Positions 22,330 to 33,382 of a stretch of DNA of 64,000 nucleotides are shown piece after piece. The position numbers and the translations under genes were made by a program. Within the stretch, counting starts at the first letter, position 1; each line of letters starts with the position of its first letter. Below the pieces are notes generated by a model, which had not been told where the DNA came from, made no database searches, and saw only the letters and a program-made list of their open reading frames with translations. The stretch is from Cristatella mucedo (lineage: Eukaryota > Bryozoa > Phylactolaemata > Cristatellidae): NCBI GenBank assembly GCA_009760855.2, contig WPIO01000003.1:7399501-7463500 (forward strand), in the 5' to 3' direction.

Positions 22330-24190
22330 CTTCTTGTGCACGTGGCGTCGCACGCTGACAAGCCATCGGGCACTCGGCGGGGGCTGCGGCGCACCGCTTG
22401 CTCTCACGCGCGTCTCTCGCAGAGCGACAACTGCGTCGGTCAATGGAAGCGACAGCGCGACGAAAGGTGCGCTCGTCGGCTGCGCCACGAGAGCTAGTCC
22501 GGTCCGCAAGAGCTACGCCCCCCCACCAGCCCCGGCACGCCCACTCCTCGCACTTAGCTCAAGCCCAAGCGAACGACGGCGAGCATCGGACGCCTTACGA
22601 GGAGGGCGGGCGGCCGGCGCGCTGCGGGCGGGCGGGGGGGGGGAGAGCTGGCAGAGGAGCGGCGAGGTGCGCGCGCGCGCGCGCTGACTTGGCAAGGCAG
22701 AGCGAGCGCTCCGATCCCCGGGCTCGTCGTCCGGCCGCCGCCGCCGTGCCGCCGCCGCCGTGCCGCCGCCGCCGCCGCCGCGGTCGGAGGCTCGCAGCAG
22801 AGCGGCGAAATAGGCATGCGGACGAACGGATGCAAAGCACGTGACCGCTCGCTCGTCACGAGTCGACGGCCGTTGCGGCAATCGGCGAGGAGAAGGCGGC
22901 GGCGGCGGCGGCGGCGGCTGCGCACTGAGTGCCGCCGACGGCGGGGTCAGGTAGCGGCCGCCGCGGTTCGCGAAGGACGGCGACGTCGCTCCGCAAGCTG
23001 CCTGCCTCGCCGCTCAATGCGGACGCGAGCGAACGTCGCCCTCGCGGAAAGCGGCGCCCGAGCGCGCGCGTTTGACGGCGGCTCGGCGAGCAGTGGCGGC
23101 GGCTGCTGCCAAGTCTGCGGCGGCGGCGGTGGCGGCGGCGGCGGCGGCGGCGGCGGTGCGAGAACCGCGGGACAGTCGGACTGTCGGCGGCGGCGGACTG
23201 CTGGCCCGCACACACGGATACTCTGGCGCAGCTCACACGACTGAGCTCAACACGCTGTGCACTCTTTCAGCTTCGAAATCGTTTTTCCTACCGTTTACTT
23301 AGTAAATGAGTGTGTGTCTCACTATTGCTTGACTACATTGGATGGAGCTTATGTCGACGACCGTTTGACGCCGATAGCCTCGTTTTGCCGGGCTCGTAGT
23401 CGCAGCAAGCTTTCATGCTCCGACTCTTCTCACACACCAGCTCCTGATTCACCATGGAATCTTAGTATTTCAAAGAGCTGGTACAAAACTATCTACTGGA
23501 GCGCAAGTTAACGAGGCCTTTCGCAATTTCCTGATCGATCGTCCACCAGGCCGATTATTCGCAAACGGTAGAGGGACGGGTACGGTTTCTTTCTTTAAGT
23601 CCGCGGCTTATGGGGAAAGAACGAGAGCCTTTCTGGCATTTCTAGCCAGTCGCCAAATCGCGAGCATCCGGTAGCCGGAGCACAGATCGCGAACTCGGCA
23701 GTTGCAGTTGACCGCTGACCTCTGCCCCCGAGTCGAAAGTTCTCAACGGATCGAGCCGCTTCCGAGCTGCGATCGCAAGTTGTCAGCTTTCACTGAGCTC
23801 CCGTCACAGCAGACGACTAGGATTTCGAAGCACCTGCCAGCCAGTCGGCGAGCGCCCAAGCTTGAGCCCGCCGGTTGCCGAGCACGGTAACCGCCGAGCG
23901 GAGCAGGTAGCGCACGGGTCGGTCCGCTCGATCGGTTTCCGAATACACTTCAAAGGTGTCCGCTGCTCTGTGAGCGATTTGGATGCCGGTGTTCATCGCC
24001 GCGAGATCGCTGCTCCTACTCACTCGCTAAGTGGTAATCCTGAGCTTGGTAAGGTGTGCATACCTCAAAAGTTTTCTCGCCGTCAGCGCGACGCAATCGC
24101 GCCGAGCAGCGGCAGCGCCGCGTGCAGGTGCGCTTTAGATCGACCTCAGCTCCGTCGCCTTTTGAACCCGGTTGCATTCTCTCGGGTCAC
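22330..24190. other. CpG-rich, GGC/CCG-repeat block, no supportable gene
   Basis: Dense CpG and many GGC/GCC runs (for example 22735-22785, 22894-22920, 23119-23157), readable as poly-Ala, Gly, Arg or Pro in several frames at once. The overlapping frames on both strands have no domain. Such DNA often marks promoters and first exons of animal genes; here that is inference only. Confidence 0.6.
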
Positions 24191-25860
24191 GTAAGCTCAG
24201 AAAAGTTGGGGGCTGCGAGTGGACGGCGACGAGAGTCTACTGAATAGGCGCACCGAACCCCCCCCCCCCCGCCCCGCTCCGCTCCGCGTCTCCTCCCCTC
24301 CCCTCCCCAGACCGGCGAGTCGCCTGCGGATGCCTCCTTGAGCTCGGACGCAGACTGGCGAATTGCGGCGCGGATGAATCCGATTCATCCGCGCCGCCAT
24401 TCGTCCGAAGCGCCGATGCACGCACACCGCCCGCGAACGCTCTTGCTGCCGCCGCCGCCGAAGTACTCGGATCCTGTCCCTCCGACGGGGCGGCGACAAG
24501 GTGCGCGGGCTAACTAACGGTCCGCAGCGTAGGGCGGCCGACGGGCGGACAAGCGGCGGCAGCTGGCTAACCCAGTAGCCAGCTGCAGCCGGTGGGTGCG
24601 TGCTTCCTGCTGCGCAGCTGCGGGCCGCGCGCGGCGCGCGCGCCGCTCCAGCGATTCGTCGATACGGCCAGGTCGGCTGACCAGTCGCCGAGACAGGCTC
24701 TCGCCTCTGAACGCAGGGCAAAGGTAAAGGTCGGCCGATCCGGCGGCGGCCTCGCGCCGCGGCAGTAAAGCGGCGGCTGCGGCGGCGGAGGCCATCGGTG
24801 CGGCTTCCGCTTGGCTATAGAGAGGGTTGCCGCCGTACGGCGACTCGAAGCGACGCGGTCTCGATCTCGATCTCGAAGCACGAGCTCCTTACTCACAGGC
24901 TTTGACCACCCGAGCGAAGCCGGTTGAAGCAGCAGAGCGATCCTGCGGCGCCGATTCGACGCAGGGGGCTGCGGTCGCGGTAAGTGAAGGCTCGCGCGCG
25001 TCGAGCACGCGTCTACCACGTCTCGCTCGCGGCTTGTCCACGCGCCGCCGCGCCTCTGGAATGCCGCCGCCAGAAGCGCGCCGCTCGAAGAGCCAAGCGT
25101 CTGGCGAGCGACTCGTCTCGCCCGCCTAGTTTCGCCCCCCCCCCCCCCGGTAGCCCGCCTTGTTTCCCCCCCCCCGTAGCCCGCCTTCTTCGTAGCCCCC
25201 CTCTGTTAGCCCTGTGCGGCGCGCAGCCGGCTTCCACCGCACATCTCAGCAGCTGGGCCGCTGGGCCGCACTACGCATTCGGTACTCCCGCGACGGCTAG
25301 GATTAAGTAGCAGTACATCGACACGCCTGCTACCGCTAACTATCCGCCCTCTTCTGCGCTCGGCAGCGAACCGTGGACCGGTTATCTCCTCTCGCCGGCG
25401 GCAGCGAGGATAGCGACCAAAGAGCAATCTCGAATAAACTAATAGGAAATAATTGCGGCATAATGACTGCAATGGGAGCGTGGATTTCGCAGAAACCAGG
25501 GTGCAGCCACTGAGCACTTAATGCCTGGACACTCTCGCGGGCGTTGTCCCAGATAGGGCTGCACGCTGGCGGCGATCGACGGGCTGCGGGCGGGCGGCGG
25601 GGTTCGCTGTACGTGAAACCGGCGGCACGTAGAACGAGCGCTCGCCTCGGGGAGATTCAGAAGCGGCCAAAAATGGCGACTCTCCGAAGTCGGTGCTCGT
25701 TTAGACCCGATCAAAGGCGTTGAGGTCGGACACCCTCAAATGCGGAGCGCTGGCTCGAACGCGGCCCCTTGGTACGCGGCGCTTCGCCTGGCGGTCGGCC
25801 GTTGACGAGTTCGCTCAATTGCCGGTGCCTAGTTAAGGTACTCGCCGCCTAATTCGCTAT
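24191..25860. other. CpG-rich block with hairpin, no supportable gene
   Basis: C runs at about 24260 and 25136-25148, long GC-rich stretches, and a near-perfect palindrome at 24365-24397. A donor-like GTAAGT occurs at about 24979, but no matching exon could be established. Open frames are low complexity. Confidence 0.55.
24365..24397. repeat. 15-bp perfect inverted repeat with 3-nt loop
   Basis: gcggcgcggatgaat (24365-24379), loop ccg, then attcatccgcgccgc (24383-24397). The arms are perfectly complementary. Confidence 0.95.
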
Positions 25861-26066
25861 ATTTATATGTGGCTGCAACGCGAGCAAGTGCAGGCCGAGT
25901 GAGGGCCGCGGCGGCGGCGGCGGCGGCGAGACTGGCGCGAGGTTGCGGCAAGCTTCGCGCTTGCTTGCGGCCGCATTCACTTGGCGTCTGTCCGCCGCCC
26001 ATTCCTACCGTCCGCGACTGGCTTTCCGGCAAGCTCGCTTCGTCACCAGCGCTGAGCTCTGGTGCT

Positions 26067-26097
<31 letters not shown>

Positions 26098-26245
26098 CAG
26101 GGGCGGCGAGACGACGCAGACCGTGGCCCCCTCCCGGCGCCGAGTGGTATGCGGCAACAGATCGTCGTCGCGCTAGCAGCCTCACACCTAGGACGGCCGC
26201 ACGGCGGAATAGAAATGTTCGCACTCATCGCGTCGGTCGGCCACC

Positions 26246-26319
<74 letters not shown>

Positions 26320-26760
26320 TCCCCCTCGGCTACCCGATGGCCTACTTGTATGCTCCGTTTGATTTACTCATTTTCTGCGCCAACCCTCAGAATATCCCAA
26401 GGTACCATTTCAGTGCCTGCTTCCGGTCCGTCGGTGCATCGCCGCGCCCTTCGCTCAGCAGCTGCGAGCAACTGTTGCACGGCGCATTTCTCGTTAGAAC
26501 TAAAGAATGCGTGAGAATGCGTCCGTTAGCATCGAGCTCGAGATCCTCATCGGCCTCAGCTGCCCCTCTGCGGCGGCATCGCGTCGACAAAAAGGATCGC
26601 AGCCTATTAGCGCGCGCCCCTAGCGGCGCCAGATATCCGACAGACGGTGCTCGACGAGGCTCGAGGGCTCCACTAAAGTTGGCGACAGCCTTGCGAACGA
26701 CGCCGTCGTTAATTCTCGACCTCTGCTTTCCTGGCTCGCTCTGAATTGCTGTCTACGTCT
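25861..26760. other. GC-rich block with long trinucleotide runs
   Basis: A 291-codon plus-strand frame (25869-26744) spans this block, but its content is poly-Ala, Arg and Pro created by repeats. The overlapping frames are equally open. No domain or membrane segment is recognisable, so I do not call it a gene. Confidence 0.55.
26248..26319. repeat. (GCC)n trinucleotide microsatellite
   Basis: About 24 uninterrupted GCC units. Confidence 0.97.
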
Positions 26761-26973
26761 CGTTTTTTGTCTCGGTCTCTTTCACCAGCTCTTTATCCTT
26801 CCTTTCTCTTTAGCTTTCTATAGATGCAGAGAAATGTATACATTCTGTACCTAAATGTGCGTGCACATATTCCTGCTGCATGCATACGTAAGCAAAAATT
26901 CTCATCCCGCCGTCCAGTCATCATCATCTGCCCCTCTTTCTTTCCCTCTCGCTCGCTCTGCCTCTCTCTGCCC

Positions 26974-26975
<2 letters not shown>

Positions 26976-27045
<70 letters not shown>
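26976..27045. repeat. (TC)n microsatellite
   Basis: About 70 bp of TC within a longer pyrimidine-rich tract (26935-27180). Confidence 0.95.
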
Positions 27046-27049
<4 letters not shown>

Positions 27050-27180
27050 TAGTTGTTCTCCCTCACTCGCTCTCTGCTCTTACTCTCCTCTCTGATCTCT
27101 CTCACTTTCTCTTACTGTCTCTCGCATTCACTTTCTCTCTCCGCTTCTCTCTCACTCTAGCTCGCTCGCTCTCTCTATTC

Positions 27181-27600
27181 TTTGTCCTACTTAAAACGGC
27201 AGAAAACGTTAAAATATCCTAATGTATTGCCCATATCTGGTTAATTACTCGTGTAGTCAGACGTAGCACAAACAAGACGTACGGTGAGCACTCATTGTGC
27301 TAGGTTTTACGGTTCTCTGCTCTCTCGCTCTTTTAGAGAAGCGACCTCGAGATCGCCGAATGGAATGCGTAGCGAAACGTGTGCACGCCGAGCGCTTTAA
27401 GATTACGATCGTGATTGCGATTAGTAGCGATTCCTGAATTTGACCTACTGGCGCCTGGATTTATGATAGTCTACGACTGAAAAGGAGTAAAAAGCGGAAT
27501 AATAGTTATAGCTGGTCATTTGCATAGGACCGTAAGAAAACTAAATCGCTCTCTATGCACTTTAAATGTGCTGAACAATTTGCAAAGCCCCTCCTCTCCC
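27181..27600. other. No feature seen
   Basis: Unassigned DNA between two CT microsatellites. No coding or repeat similarity recognised. Confidence 0.45.
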
Positions 27601-27610
27601 CCTCCTTTCC

Positions 27611-27675
<65 letters not shown>
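27611..27675. repeat. (CT)n microsatellite
   Basis: About 65 bp of uninterrupted CT. The Leu-Ser and Arg-Glu frames crossing it are repeat translations. Confidence 0.95.
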
Positions 27676-27677
<2 letters not shown>

Positions 27678-28180
27678 CAGCGGCTCGACTTGCTGCTGCG
27701 TTAGCAGTGGCGCTAGCAACCATTTCCTCCTGTCGCGCGCGCGCGCCTGCGCCAGATTTGAGGCAGGAAAATCGGCAGGATTCGCGCACCCAAAGTTCTG
27801 CCAGCGGACGACAGCGACGCTCGACCCGGACACACGCACACAGGTCGCGGTCACTTTGCGGACGCTCGAGCGAGCTCGCGCGCTGGCGCGCTGCGGACGT
27901 CCCGCTCTGGCTGCCAGTGCGTGCGCGCTGCATTCTCGGCCGCTGGACTTGCAGAGCTGCTGGACTCCAGCGTGGATTCGCACCCAGCAGAAACCGAACC
28001 GACCGAGCCGCGATCGAACGCCAAGCGTGCCTATATCCTATACCTCGGCGGGGACGTCACAAAGTCACTGAACGGCTAGAGCCTCACTCAGCATTGGAGC
28101 TGGGACAGTTTTGACAGCGTACACAGCTACAAACGTTTCCGAGCGTAGTCAGCTAACTTAGTACAGATAAATGCTCGATG
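27676..28180. other. CpG-rich DNA, no supportable gene
   Basis: Open frames on both strands continue out of the CT repeat. None contains a domain. No start context, splice site pair or repeat family could be established. Confidence 0.45.
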
Positions 28181-28184
28181 CCCC

Positions 28185-29380
28185 TCTCATCAATAATAAT
28201 AATAATAATGACATGTGTACTGCACCCTCAGAGAACTTAATCTCTTTCAAGGCACTTTACATATACTGTAAGGGAAGCATGTTAACATGGTTAGTAGTAG
28301 CTTGCACAGCGTCAGCAAGCAAAAGCACGCGACGGCAAATGCACACACGCATTCAGCAAATGCTGTGAGGAACCGGTGTGCTTAAAGCTTCTTCTTGATT
28401 GTTTTAAATCTGGAGATTTCGCTACGCTAGCCGGGAATAATTTTCGGGCTTTGGGAGTATACGGACAAAAGGCACGGTCTCCGAAGGATTTGTGGTCGGT
28501 TCGAGGCACAGCTAAACGACAAGAGTCAGTGGAGCTGGCGTTACGATGCCTTTCCAGATTGGGAAGTAGTTGGGCTAGGTTTAGGGTGGAGAAAGAGGAC
28601 GAAGGGACAAAAGATGAATGACTGAACCATAAAGTCGGAATGCTGCTTCTTCTGGAGCCAGTGCAATCCGAGGAGACAGTTATAGCTGATGGTGCAAAGC
28701 TGAAAGTACGCAGACCTGACTATGGAGCTTATGTGTGTCTATGCCTTACCATTTGGTCATCGCCTAGAGAAAGGACCTGACTATGGAGCAGGGCAATCAG
28801 GTTTTGTGCTGATACTATAGGAGATATCCTTACCGAGTCCATTTTGAGGGATTACTTTTCCCATTTCTGAGTCACGCTTAGGTTTGCCTATAGCTAGAAA
28901 GTTGGTGTAATCATCATTAAATTTAAGAACGTGTACTGACGTCGGAGTGCGAATGTCAGCGATTCATACGGCAAGGGAGTTGAAAGGGTCTGACATGCTG
29001 TAAGTCTGGAAGAAATTTAAAGCATACAGTAAGGTGCCGCAGCGTGTCATCTGCATGGAAATAAAAGCCCGGATTGTGTTTGGAAATTACATTGGTGTGA
29101 TGGTGAGTTTAAATTATGAAGAGAGAAGAAGGTCGTCAGAGTGCGGATTCTTGCGCTACTCAGTACGTACGAGGCTCCTCTCTGGTGACTTTTTCCAGCT
29201 GACATCGATACTCTGGAGTCTCACGGAGACTGGATGCCGTTTTAAGAAGTCTGTGTCCGATAACGATCTACTCAATCTCAAAGAATTTTTTCGAGTCTAC
29301 AGCCGGAAGCTTAGAGAAGCCAGGGCTTCCCTTTTTTTATTTATATTTAGGCGTCATCATCGACAATGCCTAAATCTTGA
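28185..29380 (-). mobile_element. LINE family A copy, minus strand, decayed
   Basis: From the right on the minus strand: FHADDTLRHL (degenerate YADD region, about 29060-29035); LKFNDDYTNFLAI-like sequence and SVTQKWEK near 28900; then the C-terminal piece HKSFGDRAFCPYTPKARKLF at 28500-28445. It ends in the (AAT)n and hairpin tail at 28190-28265. Only the tail and a few blocks remain readable. Confidence 0.7.
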
Positions 29381-29389
29381 AAGACTTTT

Positions 29390-30175
29390 TTAAGAAGACT
29401 GCTTCTACAGTTAGCCGTCACGTCTGATCCCTATCTAAGATTACGTGCTATCTTCCACGGCGGCTTGCAAAGAATTTAACCAGCTCCTTAGTTCCGTCTC
29501 GGCTAGATTAATTGTAATTCTCTTTTGGCTGGGCTATCGAAAAAAAGCCCAAGGCCACTGCAGCTGGCGATGAATATGGCTGGCAAGGCTGGTTTAAAAA
29601 TCTCACAAGTGTGACTTTGCGTCTCATTTGCTGAAAGAGCTTGGATGGCTGCTGGTTGATCAACAGATACACGGCAAGGGTCTTAAGCTGACTAACAAGA
29701 CCCGCCACGGCGTGACCCTTTCATACCGAGCTGAACTGCTGCACCAGTTTCACCCTTATCGTGCCCTCAGATCCTCTATGGACAATAAATTAGCTGTTCC
29801 ACTCCTCCGCTTAAAGACTGTTGGCGACAGAAGTTTTTACTCTGTAGATCTTAGACTGTGTAACTCACTTCCACAATTCTAACGCAACGACAAGCAATCT
29901 CCTGCAGCCGACTATGGCATATCCTTTCCAGCCGCCCTGAGCTGCTGCTTCCATGTTACTCGCTACCTTAACTGCTTTCCTGACTCAGCTATGCTTCACA
30001 CTTTCTTGGTTGCATAAGATAAAATTTGTTAGCTAAAAAATGCGTACCGAAAGCCGCTTAGGGTGTGAGTGCGTTATAGAAAACTCTCCTCCACAACACC
30101 CACATAGTTTTTGTGCGTTGTCGAGTTACAGACGGAGATACACACACTTACACAGATGACATCTGAAGCATTGCA
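29390..30175 (+). mobile_element. LINE family B copy, 5'-truncated
   Basis: The start resembles 7916-8100 (tgcttctacagttagccgtcacgtctgatccctatc). Frame 29628-29882 reads LKELGWLLVDQQIHGKGLKL, RHGVTLSYRAELLHQF and LKTVGDRSFYS. It ends with the family B 3' signature (taccgaaagccgcttaggg, gagtgcgttata, gagttacagacggagatac). It abuts the minus-strand family A copy. Confidence 0.8.
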
Positions 30176-30206
30176 GCGAAATGTCAGTGATGCCCAGGTG
30201 AGAGAA

Positions 30207-30310
30207 TTAATAATAATAATACATTTGATATAGCGCCTTCAGAGAACTCGGTCTCTGTCTAGGCACTTTAAATTTACTGCAAATGAAGCACGATCGAATG
30301 GTTAGTGGAA
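30207..30310 (-). mobile_element. LINE family A 3' end, minus strand
   Basis: Begins (AAT)n then agcgccttcagagaactcggtctctg ... aggcacttt, the reverse complement of the family A hairpin tail, and stops after about 100 bp. Confidence 0.7.
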
Positions 30311-30317
30311 AATCTCA

Positions 30318-30449
30318 TTATTTGCCTAGCGCCTACAGGGAACTTAATCTCTATTCAGGCGTCTCACAAATGCCTCGGGGCTCGAGCCCTCGACCTCAGC
30401 CAGACCTTGGTCGGGGCGAGAGCACCTTAACCGCTGGACCAAGCCAGCA
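30318..30449 (-). mobile_element. SINE2 copy, minus strand (first of two in tandem)
   Basis: Tail agcgcctacagggaacttaat, then tcaggcgtctcacaaatgcctcgg, the B-box complement ggctcgagccctcgacctc, and the head cagaccttggtcggggcgag ... aaccgctggaccaagccagc. Complete in order. Confidence 0.85.
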
Positions 30450-30459
30450 ATTACAAATA

Positions 30460-30612
30460 TAGCTCATTTGTTTAGCCCCTCAAGAGAACCTCATCTCTAT
30501 TCAAGCGCTTCACATATGCCACGGGGCTTGAGCCCATGACCTCAGCCTTCAGATACATTCACCTTGACCTCGGTCGGGAGTGAGCACCTTGACCACTGGC
30601 CAAGCTAGCTCG
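30460..30612 (-). mobile_element. SINE2 copy, minus strand (second in tandem)
   Basis: Same order as the preceding copy. It has an extra insert of about 16 bp (ttcagatacattcacc) inside the head, between the B-box side and the ttgacctcggtcgg word. The A-box end reads accactggccaagctagct. Confidence 0.8.
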
Positions 30613-31030
30613 GCGAGATGAGAGACGTTCGAGGAGGACTTGCGATCAATAGTAGCAAAGGCTGCCGATAGATCAAGCAGAACAAGCACAGAGAATTCAC
30701 TTAAGGTCTGCATTCTTGAGAACGGTATAGACCGAAGCAATACTGACCATGGAGTAATTAACTCTAAAAGCTGACGGATACTTATTTACTAGGTTTTAAG
30801 TTGCAATATTAGAGTTCAGCTTGTCTGTCACTACTTGTTCTGGAGTCTTTTACATGAATGGCAGCAGGTAGAAGACTGGGTGGAAGTTGCTCTAAATGCT
30901 CCCGATCTAACGTTGCTTTCTTACTCATTACTGCAGATGGAGGACTTTTCAGTCGTGACCTCGCTCAAGCTTGCTAAACATAACTAGACTTCTGTAAGGC
31001 GAATCCTATGCCATCTAAAAAAGGAACTGG
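30613..31030 (-). mobile_element. LINE RT-core fragment, minus strand
   Basis: Frame 30740-30549 on the minus strand reads SVLVLLDLSAAFATIDRKSS, the conserved RT palm LLDLSAAFDTIDH block. Upstream, weak NYRPVS-region similarity reaches about 31000. The SINE2 pair lies immediately downstream on the coding strand. Confidence 0.65.
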
Positions 31031-31550
31031 AACCCGGCAGAAAACATGACCTGTGTGATCTGATAGGAGATCAGATTTGCTGTGGGCATCACTCCATTAG
31101 TGTCCGGGCCGAAGGTTTCGCGGTTCTGGAGCCACGCTATGACGACTCCTCCACTCCTGCAGTCTTCGCTCGTGCTGCGGCTGCAGACGGCCGATTTTCC
31201 ATAGATGACCGCCGATAGATGGAGCGGTTGGATCGCGAGCGCGTACCCTTTAACCTTTAGCCTTTAGTTAGCGCTGACTTCAGCAGTGGCTCTACTGTCG
31301 GCACTGAACGCCCAAGGCTGCCAGCCTACAAGCGCCACCGCCGCCGCCGCCGCCGCAGTGACAAATTCAGCAAATTCGGCAGCTCGTCGTAAAGCGGCCA
31401 TCGGGGAGCTGAACCGTATGTCGCGAACTTTCTCTTCGCGCGACTACGCGCGGCCTTTGGAACACTGACGATGGCCGGGCGATCGCTTCCACCCGTTCAG
31501 TTCCCGCTCTTTGATGATGATCTCTGCCGCATTCCTTCGACGATCTAAGC
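31031..31550. other. No gene recognised
   Basis: Contains a short GCC run (31337-31354). No domain. Confidence 0.45.
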
Positions 31551-31554
31551 TATT

Positions 31555-31555
<1 letters not shown>

Positions 31556-31631
<76 letters not shown>
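31556..31631. repeat. (GA)n microsatellite
   Basis: About 76 bp of uninterrupted GA. Confidence 0.97.
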
Positions 31632-31633
<2 letters not shown>

Positions 31634-32300
31634 GGTCACGCGCGACCATTCGGACCATGCGAATGCAGCTTCAAAGGTATTCGTGCAAAACGATGGACGC
31701 ACGCGCTTCGCGGTCTCGTTCGAACCTCCTGTAGTATAGGAGGACGTGCTAACGGGCCTGTAGTACCAATCCGACTTCCGCGTCCGCCAATCTAGGTTAG
31801 CATCAGAACGCGTAAGAAGCTTGAGAGTGCGATAGTTACTTTCGGGCCCGAAACTAATATTATTCGGCGCTTTACTGGACAGTCCTGGTTTGTAGTCGCT
31901 GGTGGATGTGCGCGAGACGCTAGTCTACACTGACTGCGCGCTGGAACTGGTACTCCACTAGTCCACTTGAACTCTTCAGCTTGGTCTTTTCTTGCCTTGC
32001 GTTGATGTATTTCAATCTTTAAGTTCTTGACATGATATTATGTAGTTCTTGACATGATTCTTGACATGATTTAAGTTCTTGCTATGATAAAATAACAGTT
32101 GGCAACGTGCCTTAATTGTTCGATTTCCTTTCTGTGTAATAAGCCTGGAATAAGCGAGCTCTCACCTCCCCCAATCCGTCGCTCTCTCCGCCGACGTCTC
32201 AACCCGTTGTCATCTTTGCTACCCCCGCAACTTTCGCTGCCTCACTCGCTTCGCTTCGCTTTTGCTAAGTGCATTTTTTAGAGGGTACCAGCGTGCAACG
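31632..32300. other. No gene recognised
   Basis: Between the GA and TA repeats. It has a small direct repeat of ttcttgacatgat (three times at about 32025-32075). No coding similarity. Confidence 0.45.
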
Positions 32301-32304
32301 CGGC

Positions 32305-32588
<284 letters not shown>

Positions 32589-33382
32589 GCTCTCATCAAG
32601 AAACAATAGGCCGTCAGCCAGACGCGTCTTCATTATTAGCTCGCAGGCGGAGGACTTTTAGCGAGCGCAATACGTGCAGCAGAACTCGACATCCGTACCA
32701 CGGCAAGGCAAAACAAATAGACAGGCAGCTGACAACAACTAACGTAGTACATGGGTGTCACCTTCCCTTATTCGACAGATCTTTCAGCCATGATAGTTTA
32801 CTACAATTAGGAGCCGTAGCGAAATCCTCCGACCGAGTCCATTAGTTCTGATTCTCCACCGCCGCGGCGTTCTGTCGCTCCCGCTTCGTTCATCTTGAGC
32901 GACGTACGATCGCTCCTCCTGCGGGGCCGCTAAGAGATCGCTCATCTCGCAAGCACCCACAGTTCCCCGGCCACTAGCTAAGACGCTCGTCGTCACAGCG
33001 TTCGTGTCCGTGTCCGATATCCACCTTCTTCGTCGAGGCCGTCGTCGCGCTCGTGCGCAGGCGCAGTGCCACCGCCTTTCGCTGCGCTGCTGACCGCCGC
33101 TGCCGAAAACGCTCGCGCGCGAGAAAACCTTCGACGGCGCCAGGCTGCGTCGCTCGTCTAAGTGCGAATCGTCCTGAATTTTTATGCTTGCAGGGTCCTG
33201 CAGCGTGACGTCGGCGCCGTCGCCTCGGTGCGCGCCCGTGAGAGAGAGAGAGAGAGAGCCTCGACACAAACTCCGGCGCTCGCCCGCTGCGGCGGCAATG
33301 ACGAGCGGCCGACCGATCGTAATCGTCGGCGTCGGCGGGGGCAGCGGAGGCGGCAGACGCCGCGGTTCTTGAAGCCTACGCG
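32589..33382 (+). other. Upstream region of the receptor gene
   Basis: It turns from AT-rich to CpG-rich toward the start codon, as expected of a 5' flank or 5' UTR. A GA run (33240-33258) precedes the start. No TATA box or clear splice acceptor was found. The long minus-strand frames here and over the coding region are shadows of the GC-rich receptor gene. Confidence 0.45.

Noticed and set aside
22398-23244. Overlapping 120-150 codon frames on both strands
   Set aside because: GGC/CCG repeats remove stops in all frames; no domain or consistent codon bias.
25869-26744. 291-codon plus-strand frame
   Set aside because: Composed of repeat-derived Ala, Arg and Pro runs across a (GCC)n tract; overlapping frames on both strands are just as open.
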